Source of the DNA: Hyphomicrobiales bacterium | GTDB taxonomy: Bacteria; Pseudomonadota; Alphaproteobacteria; Rhizobiales; Rhizobiaceae | Assembly (NCBI GenBank): GCA_900466945.1 | Contig: UBNV01000007.1 | Coordinates: 62,001 to 126,000 of the forward strand | Reading direction: 5' to 3' | DNA length: 64,000 nt | In this document: positions 54,621-63,900 of the stretch, one piece after another | Layout: every line of letters starts with the position of its first letter | Position numbering within the stretch: position 1 is the first letter of the stretch | Position numbers and translations under genes: made by a program | The notes under the pieces: model-generated | The model's database searches: none | Told to the model about the DNA's origin: nothing | What the model saw: only the letters and a program-made list of their open reading frames with translations

Positions 54621-55358
54621 TCAAGGCTGCTCTATTTCCTGCAAGCTCGTGGTGTCGTGGCTGCTACCCGTCAGGTAACTTGGGTCGAAATCGACCAGTT
54701 CCATCAGTTTCCGCCGGTTGAGAAACTCGACAATGCCGTTGCGGAAGGAAAGCAGACCGCCTAACCGCATTTCCTTGAGCACGCGATTGACATGAACGGT
54801 CGACAGTCCCAGGGCATCTCCGATTTCCGACTGCTTCAGTGGGCACTCGAATCCGTTCAGGCCAGGGCGGGAAGGATTGCCCGCGCGAACGGCCAGCTCC
54901 AGTAACAGGTGACCGGTGCGACCGAAAGCATCTCGCCGCCCGATACTGGCAAGTCGTTCGGCGATGCGCGCGTGGCGTTTCATTAGTTCGATGGTCATGA
55001 TCAGCGGCAGTTGCGAGCCACCGTCGCTCCCGGCACCGGACATCTGACCCTGGAATTCATAACAGGTCACGTCGGAGACGGCATGAACGGTCTCGTGCGA
55101 CATGCTCGTAGAAGCGGACGAGAGAACGTCCCCATGCAGGAAGAAATCTGTCACGATACGTGTGCCGTTCGACATCGTCTTGCTCGAGATCGTCCAGCCG
55201 CTCTCTATGAACAGGACACGTGACAAGTGGCTATCGACGTCGAAAATCGTTGTTCCAGCGGGATAGCTGCGCAGGCTGGCGCGGGTAGGCCGGGCACCGG
55301 GCTTCCGGTGTTCTGAGGCCAATGCTTGACGCATGTTAAGATGATCATCCAGCCGCAT
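54621..55358 (-). CDS. Crp/Fnr-family transcriptional regulator
   Basis: A 245-residue protein: cyclic-nucleotide-binding-like jelly roll at residues 30-130 (YPAGTTIFDVDSHLSRVLFI, LHGDVLSS) and a Crp-type helix-turn-helix at 170-230 (LKQSEIGDALGLSTVHVNRV). It has no N-terminal Cys cluster, so it is not an Fe-S Fnr, and the residues that hold cAMP are not evident. This resembles small Crp regulators often found in rhizobial genomes. It sits between the polysaccharide locus and the NRPS/PKS genes and could serve either. ATG 55358 is chosen over 55385. Confidence 0.87.
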   Translation of the reverse strand: MRLDDHLNMRQALASEHRKPGARPTRASLRSYPAGTTIFDVDSHLSRVLFIESGWTISSKTMSNGTRIVTDFFLHGDVLSSASTSMSHETVHAVSDVTCYEFQGQMSGAGSDGGSQLPLIMTIELMKRHARIAERLASIGRRDAFGRTGHLLLELAVRAGNPSRPGLNGFECPLKQSEIGDALGLSTVHVNRVLKEMRLGGLLSFRNGIVEFLNRRKLMELVDFDPSYLTGSSHDTTSLQEIEQP

Positions 55359-56050
55359 GATATCGCCTATTTGTCCGCACCCCACGGACTAACAATTTTT
55401 TAACACATTTACTTCCCAGCGTAATCAGATTCATTCCGAATTTTGCCAAAGTGATTACCAGTTTAGGTTAACCGAAAGCCCGAAAGAATGTTCCGTGGCG
55501 CAAGCGGCAGGCGGAAGAGTGCTTCGCACCCTGCCATTCTTCAAAGAATTGTTCGTCATTAAAAAAAGCAGAAACCTATACCCTTCATATAGGCCATTGA
55601 GTACAAATTCTACCAGGTTAACTGTCCAAAAGTGGTAGGAATCTGGATTAGATACTTCTTTTGGACTAGGTCTTGCAGCAGTTTAGCGTCGAGGTTTAAG
55701 GGCGAAGGGGGAGCATCGCCCGACAGCGTCGAGGTTCATCTCTGTTAACATGCGCATCCGTCCGACCACACGCTTGACGCCCCGGACCGCGCGCTTGGCC
55801 CCTGGACTTTTACTCACTATTCACAGTCTCCGCCTTTCCGGCGGATGGTTCGAGGGCGCGTTGCACCTCACTGGCCAAACGGATTAGACCGAGGCTAGTC
55901 AGCCGACCCTTTTCACCCCAATGACCAGATGTTCATTTCACGGTCCCGTGAAATTCTAAAGCTTGGGGAATGCCTTGCCGAACGAGCACTCGGCCGCACG
56001 GCCGGGTGACCGGATGGCAGCATAGGCAATCGAATGGAGCGGGACCACAG
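55359..56050. promoter_or_regulatory. Long upstream region of the NRPS/PKS genes
   Basis: A 692-base gap with no supported ORF. It holds two inverted repeats: GTCCAAAAG (55624-55632) / CTTTTGGAC (55658-55666) separated by 25 bases, and ATTTCACGG / CCGTGAAAT (55935-55954) separated by two bases. The second lies about 97 bases before the adenylation-protein start. The part at 55560-55700 is markedly AT-richer than the surroundings. Likely contains the promoter and operators for the cluster. Confidence 0.5.
55935..55954. promoter_or_regulatory. Candidate operator palindrome upstream of NRPS gene
   Basis: Perfect inverted repeat with 9-bp arms (ATTTCACGG and CCGTGAAAT) around TC. It looks like a dimeric repressor or activator site; the factor is unknown. 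Short spacing and symmetry argue against chance and there is no T-run, so it is not a terminator. Confidence 0.5.
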
Positions 56051-57970
56051 ATGACGGAATTTCAGGTCGTGGGGGATAAAGGACAGGCGGCGGGCGGCAG
56101 CGGCCGCCGACCGACCCGCTACAACAAGAGCCAGAGCGTGCCGGAGGTCGTCAGGGATCATGCCAACGCATTCCCGGATACCGTGGCCATCATTTGCGAT
56201 GATGCCCGTCTGACGTATGGCGAACTAGATGCGCTCTCCGACGGACTCGCCACGTACCTCGTGTCCTGCGGCGTCGAAAAAGGCGATATCATATGCCTGC
56301 TTGTCCCGCGTGCGTTGGAAACAGTCGTTGCCAAACTCGCGATACTGAAGGCCGGGGCAGGATATCTTCCGCTCGATCCGGCTTATCCGGCAGACCACCT
56401 TCAATATGTTCTGGACGAATGCCGCCCCAAGGTCGTCTTCACCACCAGCAATAGCGGTTCGGAGCTAGGTGCCCTCGGCCATCCTGGCAGCCGCATCGTC
56501 GACCTGCATACGGTTCTGCGAAGCCTGGGACCTGGTGATCCGTCCCGCTTGCCGAGCATCGGCGGATCGGACCTCGCCTATGTCATGTACACATCCGGCT
56601 CGACAGGTCGGCCGAAAGGCGTGGCGGTCCCACACAGCGGCATCACTCGCCTGGTGCTCGATCAGAATTTCATCGAATTCCGCCCGGGAGACATGGTCCT
56701 CCATTCGACGACGATTTCCTTCGATGCATCGACCGTGGATGTCTGGGGCGCGCTCCTGAACGGATCAACCCTCGTGATCATGTCGAAGGCGAACTTCTCG
56801 CTGACCGACATGCGGGATTTGATCAGGGTCCATGACATCACATTCGTCAACTTCACGACGGGGCTCTTTAACATTTTCGCCGACCATGCGGATGAACCCA
56901 TGCCCAGCCTGCGCCATGCGATCTTCGGCGGCGAAGTCGCATCAGCTCCGCATGTGAAGCGCTTTGTTGCTGCCCATCCAGCCTGCCTTCTGACCAACGT
57001 ATACGGTCCGACGGAAGCGGCGTGCATCGCAACGACCTTCACAGTCCCCGCAGATTTCGACGCATCGGAACTGCCGATCGGCAGACCAATCGCCCATACC
57101 GATGTCATCTTGGTCGATGACGATCTTCAGGTTGTGGCACCGGGCATCGAAGGCCAGATCGCCATCGCCGGTGACGGGCTGGCCCTTGGATATTTCAATC
57201 GACCCGACCTGACAGCCGAACGGTTCGTCTCGATTAAAACCGTCGAAGGCACGACGCGTTGTTACCTGACAGGTGACCTCGCCGTCATGGACGAGAACGG
57301 GACATTTCATTTCCGGGGACGCCGCGACCGCCAAGTCAAGATCAACGGCAAGCGCATCGAACTGGAGGAGATCGAGACGGCTCTGCGCCGTCATCCACGC
57401 CTCGCCGAAGCGGTGGTGGAATGCCGGGAGACCGGCGGCGTGAAGCGCATTATCGCCTATCTCCGCCCCCGCGAAATACAGGACATGACCAATGCAAACC
57501 TCGTTCCAGCGGTCATGGAGCGGCTGCGCAACAGTCTGCCGGCCTACATGATCCCGAGCACAGCGCTCGTCATGCCGGATTTCCCCCTGACACACGCCGG
57601 AAAGATTGACAGGGCACGCTTGCCCCTGCCTCCGATCGAGGACATCCAGCCAGTGGCCATCCGCAGTCGCAGCGAGGAAATTCTCATGCGGCTCTGGCGC
57701 GACGCCCTCGGGCTGGAGGTCGTTCCGGCCGACCGGAACTTCTTTGACCTCGGCGGCACGTCTCTCCAGCTGATGCGGGTCCATGCAGGCCTCGAGCTTG
57801 AACTCGGCCAGCGATGCGAGGTTCTGGCTCTCTTCAAGCATCCCACAGTGCGCGACATGGCACGCTTTCTGGACGGCCGCGAGCAGATGCCGTCTCGGGC
57901 CACAGTGGCCGACCAGCGAGCCGCCCTGCAGCGTAAGACGATGGCCCAGTTCCGCCGGAGCACCCCATGA
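56051..57970 (+). CDS. NRPS-type loading protein: adenylation domain plus carrier domain
   Basis: A 639-residue protein. The adenylation domain (residues 30-540) shows core motifs A3 VMYTSGSTGRPKG (Tyr177 starts it), A4 TISFDASTVDVWGALLNG, A5 NVYGPTEAA, A7 YLTGDLA, A8 GRRDRQVKINGKRIELEEIE and A10 LTHAGKIDR. Asp in FDAS at the pocket mouth points to an alpha-amino acid; by eye the ten pocket residues read DAVNIGVCIK, which matches no code I know. A carrier domain follows with phosphopantetheine Ser571 in LGGTSLQL. No condensation domain precedes it, so it starts a chain. Its stop overlaps the next start (ATGA). GGAGCGGGA precedes ATG 56051. Confidence 0.93.
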   Translation: MTEFQVVGDKGQAAGGSGRRPTRYNKSQSVPEVVRDHANAFPDTVAIICDDARLTYGELDALSDGLATYLVSCGVEKGDIICLLVPRALETVVAKLAILKAGAGYLPLDPAYPADHLQYVLDECRPKVVFTTSNSGSELGALGHPGSRIVDLHTVLRSLGPGDPSRLPSIGGSDLAYVMYTSGSTGRPKGVAVPHSGITRLVLDQNFIEFRPGDMVLHSTTISFDASTVDVWGALLNGSTLVIMSKANFSLTDMRDLIRVHDITFVNFTTGLFNIFADHADEPMPSLRHAIFGGEVASAPHVKRFVAAHPACLLTNVYGPTEAACIATTFTVPADFDASELPIGRPIAHTDVILVDDDLQVVAPGIEGQIAIAGDGLALGYFNRPDLTAERFVSIKTVEGTTRCYLTGDLAVMDENGTFHFRGRRDRQVKINGKRIELEEIETALRRHPRLAEAVVECRETGGVKRIIAYLRPREIQDMTNANLVPAVMERLRNSLPAYMIPSTALVMPDFPLTHAGKIDRARLPLPPIEDIQPVAIRSRSEEILMRLWRDALGLEVVPADRNFFDLGGTSLQLMRVHAGLELELGQRCEVLALFKHPTVRDMARFLDGREQMPSRATVADQRAALQRKTMAQFRRSTP

Positions 57971-60900
57971 ACGTCGACACCCGGCCAAACGGCCTTAATC
58001 CGGAGACCGACGCCACAGGTGATCCTGATCTGCCAGGCGGCATTGCCATTGTGGGAATGTCCGGTCGGTTTCCGGACGCGCCTGATATCGCCGCACTCTG
58101 GGACCTCGTCAAACGTGGCGGCAACGCCTTTCGCATCTTCGCTACCGACGAGCTGGAGGACGGCTTCACAGACGAGGAACGCTCATCCCCCGAATTCGTC
58201 GCATGCCGCCCACATCTCGCGGACGTAGACCGCTTCGACGCCGAGTTCTTCGGCATGTTCGCCCGCGAGGCGGCCCTGACGGATCCCCAGCATCGTGTCT
58301 TCCTTGAAATCTGCTGGGAAGCGCTCGAAGGCGCGGGCTACGATCCCTACAAGAGCCCCGGCCTTGTCGGCGTCTTTGCTGGCTGCTCGATGCCGACCTA
58401 TCTTCTGAACAACGTTCTTGCCGACCGCGCCGCCGTGGAGGAGGTCACCTCCAACTACCAGATCGGATGCTACAACCAGCTGATCGGCTCTCTCGGCGAT
58501 GCCCTTGCCACGCGGATCGCCTACAAGTTCAATCTCCGCGGCCCCGCCTTCACCCTGCAGTCGGCTTGTTCCACATCCCTGCTCGCAGTGTCCCAGGCCT
58601 GCCAGAACCTTCTGACCTACAGTTGCGACATGGCGCTGGCGGGCGGCGTCTCCATCACCATTCCTCAGAAGCGTGGCTATATCTACCAGGAAGGCGGGAT
58701 GGTTTCCCGCGACGGGATCTGCCGCCCATTCGATGCCGATGCTTCCGGCACCGTCTTCGGCAGCGGCGCAGGCGTGGTTCTCCTGAAGCGTCTGGAAGAC
58801 GCCGTAGAAGATGGCGACCTGATTTACGCAACGATCCGTGGCTACGCCGTAAACAATGACGGCTCCGACAAGATCGGCTTTACCGCCCCGAGTGCAGAAG
58901 GACAGGCTGATGCCATCAGCGCCGCGATCGCCCATGCCGGCATCGACCCGGCAACCATCGGCTATATAGAATGCCATGGAACCGCGACACCTCTCGGCGA
59001 TCCCATCGAGTTCTCCGGTCTGAAAGAAGCCTTCAATGGCGCACATGACCAGAAGGAAACATGCGCGCTCGGATCGTTGAAAGGGTCAATCGGGCATCTC
59101 GATGCGGCCGCTGGCGTGGCTGGGCTGATCAAGGCCACGCTCGCCTTGCACCATCGCAAGATCCCGGCGATGCCGAACTACGAAAAACCCAATCCCCGGA
59201 TCGATCTGGGCAACACCCGGTTCTACATTCCACGCCAGACAACGGACTGGTTTTCTGGCTCAACGCCGCGTCGCGCGGGCGTAAGCGCCTTCGGCGTCGG
59301 TGGAACCAACATCCATGTTGTGCTGGAGGAGGCCCCGAAACGCGCCGATACGCGCGAGCAGCTTTCCGGTCCCATGATCCTGCCGCTTTCCGCCCGGTCG
59401 GAGCCTGCACTGTCGGAGATGCGCAAAAACCTTGCAGATCGCCTTGAAAAGAAAGGCGACATTTCCCTGCAGGCGGTCGCGGCCACGCTTCAGCAGGGCC
59501 GCCACGCATTCAAAACGAGGACAGCCATTTCGGCAGCCACGGTTGATGAAGCTATCATGGCCCTTAGACGGGACGGCTTGGTAACGGCGACCGCCGAAGA
59601 TCAACCGCCGCCGATCGTCTTCATGTTCCCCGGCCAGGGCGCGCAATATGTCGGCATGGGAGCAGCCCTCTATGACGGCGAACCGGAGTTTGCCCGCTGG
59701 ATCGATCGCGGCACCGAACTCCTGAAGATGCGTTTCGGCATCGATCTCAAGGAATACATCTGCCATGCCGGCGCCGTCAGCAGCGCGATGGCGGCGGAGC
59801 AACGGGAAACCCGGATCGCGCAGCCCTGCCTCTACCTCGTGGAATACGCTCTCGCTCAGCTCTGGATGAGCCGTGGTCTGCGGCCAACAGCCATGATCGG
59901 GCATAGCGTCGGCGAGTTCGTCGCGGCCACGCTTGCGAATGTCATTTCGTTCGAGGATGCCTTGACCCTGGTGGCGACCCGCGGGCAACTGATGCAGGAT
60001 CAGTCGCCTGGAGCTATGCTGTCCGTTCGTGCAGCACCGGAGACGCTGCGCGAGCACTTGATGGGCCATGCGGAGATCGCCGCGATCAACGCGCCCAAGC
60101 TTTGCGTGGCCTCAGGTCCTCTTGAAGACATCGAGGCCCTGTGTTTCAGGCTTGAGAAGGCCGGCATTGCATTCAGCCGGCTGCATACTTCGCATGCCTT
60201 CCATTCCGCGATGATGGAGCCCTGCATCGACGCACTGCGTGATGTCGCATCGAAGGTGACATACGGTCGCGCCACCATCCCCTACATCTCCTGCGTGACG
60301 GGGGACTGGCAGACTGACGCGCTGGGATCCTCGCCGGACTACTGGTCGCGGCATTGCCGTGAACCCGTCCGTTTCTCCGATGGCCTCGTTACATTGTGCA
60401 AGGACCAGAGCCCGATCCTTCTCGAAGTAGGCCCTGGCCGAACCCTATCTGTCTTCGCAGCTCAAACCATCGGCCGGGACCAGTTGCCGGCCATCGTGCA
60501 GTCTCTTCCAGAGCATGACAACGCCTCTGCGGCACGGCATTTTGTTGCCGACGCCCATGGTCGCCTCTGGATGGCGGGCAGCGATCTTCCCTGGCCCGGC
60601 CTGCCCAACGAAACCCGAAAAACCGTCTCGCTGCCGACCTACCCTTTCCAGCGGCAGCGACACTGGATCGACGCCCCGCCGTCCGTGCGGCGCGCACACG
60701 CGGCCCAACCCGCACAACAAACAGAACCCGAGAGTATCAAGAGCGAGCCATTCGCAAGAGACGAGGTGGAAACCATGAACGCCATCAGCACCATCACGGT
60801 CGCCGATCGCACTCCGGAACTGGAGACCGCGCTGATCACCCTTTTGAGCGAGATGTCCGGCGAACCGATTGATTCAGGCAACGTCAACGACAGCTTTCTC

Positions 60901-63900
60901 GAACTCGGCTTCGATTCCCTTTTCATCGGCCAGTTCGCTCAGAAAATCGACAAGCAGTATCGCGTGAAGATCTCGTTCCGCGAACTGCTTGGCAACATCC
61001 CGTCGATTGCGGCCCTGGCGAAATATCTGGACCAGGCCCTGCCGCCCGAGCCGGCAAAGGTGGAGGTAGCGTTTAGCCCAGCGCCCGCAGCCGCGGTGCA
61101 GCCTGTTGCTGCCCAAACAGCCGCGGCCCCGAAGGCGCCGCAGATCTCGGCACCACTCCCGGCACCACTGCCAGGCATCGCAGGCGGCATCCAGACAGTG
61201 CAGCATGGCAATATCCCGGCCAGCACAGGCCTCGAAGCTCTGCTGCAATCGCAGCTATCGCTCACGCAGAACCTCTTTGCCCAACAATTCCAGCTTCTTC
61301 AGGGCGCAGCATTGGCGCCAGCGGCCGTTGTGGCGACGGCACCGCCGGCATTGGTCCCGCCGATTGTTGCCCCGGTCACCGTGGCCGCGCCACAAGCCAC
61401 GGTGACACCGCCGACGTTTCAGGACAGCGGCCCCGCCGAGGAGATCGGCGGAGAACGTTATCGCCACTACCAGCAGGGAGGATCGAAGGCCAAGACGGAC
61501 ATCACACCTGAGAAGGAAAACTTCATCAACGATCTGGTCCTGGCTTATTCCAACCGCAACAAGCGGTCCAAGGAATACACCCAGACGCATCGAGCCCGCC
61601 TCGCAGATCCCCGCACCGCCTCCGGCTTCCGGGCTGAATGGAAGGAAATGATCTTCCCCGTGGTTTGCGATCGCTCCAAGGGCGCCCGCATCTGGGATAT
61701 CGACGGCCACGAATACATCGACCTGGTCAACGGTTTCGGCCAGACGGCTTTCGGCCATGCGCCGGACTTCGTCGTCGACGCCATGAAGATCCAGATGGAC
61801 GATGGTTTTGCCATCGGCCCCCAGACGCCACTTGCCGGCGAGGTCGCCGAACTCTTCGGCGCCATGACCGGCCACGAACGCGTTACCTTCTGCAACACGG
61901 GATCCGAAGCTGTTATGGCAGCCATGCGCCTCGCCCGTGCCGTCACCGGCCGCGACAGAATCGTCGTATTCGCTAACGACTATCATGGCCAGTTCGACGA
62001 AGTTCTTGTGAAAGGTCGCGCCAAGGCCAAGGATCCGATTGCCCTGCCGATCGCGGCCGGCATCCCGTCCGGCTCGGTCGGCAACATGGTTGTGCTGCCC
62101 TATGGTGCACCGGAAAGCCTAGACTGGATCAGGGCGAATGCCGAGGATCTCGCGGCAGTGATCATAGAACCGATCCAGAGCCGGCATCCCGAATTGCGGC
62201 CGCGCGATTTCGTGGCCGAATTGCGCAAGATAGCCGATACATCGGGCTGCGCGCTCGTCTTCGACGAAGTGGTCACCGGATTCCGCGTCGATCCCGGCGG
62301 CGTTCAGGCCATCTGGGGCATCAAGGGTGACATGGCGACGTACGGCAAAGTCGTCGGCGGCGGCATGCCGATCGGTGTCCTGGCGGGAAGCAGCCGCTTC
62401 ATGGATGCCCTGGACGGTGGGCATTGGAATTATGGCGACGACTCCGTGCCGAATGTGGTCCCGACCTTCTTCGCCGGCACATTCGTCCGCCATCCCGTGG
62501 TTCTGGCAGCGGCCCGCGCCGTGCTTCACCACATCAAGGGCGAAGGCTCCGCCCTCTACGACCGTGTGGCGCGTCGCACCGAAGCCCTGGTCGACGAGAT
62601 CAATTCGGAACTCGCCAAGCGCGGCGTCCCGCCCTGCCTGCGGGGCTACAAGAGCTGGTTCGTCACGGACTTCAGCAGCCAGGATCCCCTCGGCGGCCTG
62701 CTCTACCCCTATCTGCGCATGAACGGCATCCATATCCAGGATGGCTATCCCTGCTTCCTGACGACAGCCCATACCGAAGAGGATTTCAAGACGATCGCGC
62801 GTGCGTTTCGCGATGCGATCGACGCGCTGCAAGTGGTCGGCATCTTCGCCCCCAAGGTCGAGAGCGAACTGACAGGCCCGGCGCCTGCACCTGACCGTGG
62901 CCCCAAGCCGACCCTGCATCAGGCAGTCCGCGCCGAAAGCGCCGCTCTGACGGAAGCACAATCCGAGATCTGGCTGGCAGCGCAGGCAGGTGACGAAGCA
63001 TCATGCTCGTTCAACGAGTCCCTCTCGCTTGAACTGAACGGTTCCCTGGACCGCAAGGCCTTCCTTGCCGCCATCGATGCGGTCATTGCCCGGCATGACG
63101 CCCTGCACATCCGTTTCGACCGAAACGGCGAACGTTTTCGTTTCATCTCCGACTTCAAGCTTCCGGTCGATGCCGTGGACCTGACCGGAGAGGCTGATGC
63201 AAAAGCCGCTCTCGACGACTTGATCGAGACCGACGCGAAGACCCCGTTCGACCTGGTGGAAGGTCCATTGGCGCGAGCCTATCTCGTGGCGCTCGCCCCG
63301 GACCGTCATGTGCTGGTCTTCACCGCGCATCACATCGTCTGCGACGGCTGGTCGCTGAACGTCATCATCAACGAACTCGCCGCGATCTATTCGGCGACCT
63401 TGAAGGCGGAACCGCTCTCGCTCGAGCCGGCCATGTCTTTCGCCGATTATGCCGATAACCATGCGCCAAGCGCGGATGTCAGCACCACGACCTCGCAGTT
63501 TTGGCATGAACAGTTCAGGGAACTGCCCGAACTCCCGGACATGCCTTTTGATCGCCCATACCCCGATCGGCGCAGCTATGCCGGCGGGACTTGCACCGTT
63601 ATCGTGCCCCCGGAAATCACCACTGCGGTTCGGAAACGTGGCGCGCGGACGGGGGCAACGATGTTCTCGACCATGCTGGCGGCCCTCCAGGTCATGCTCG
63701 CGCGCCTGTCCGGCCAGAATGATGTCGTCATCGCGGTGCCGTCTGCAGGCCAGAGCCTGCTCGACGAACGTATTCTCGTCGGACACTGCGTGAACCTGCT
63801 CCCGATCCGCCAGACTGTCGAGCTGGCAAAACCTTTCGAAGATCATCTTAAGACTACGCAACAACTGGTCCTGAAAGCCTTCGAGCACCAGGACTACACT

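Noticed and set aside
54621-55358. An oxygen-sensing Fnr-type identity for the Crp-family regulator
   Set aside because: The N-terminal cysteine cluster needed for the iron-sulphur cluster is absent.
56942-57988. A 348-codon minus-strand frame opposite the adenylation-carrier gene
   Set aside because: No domain features; the plus strand has all adenylation core motifs in order.
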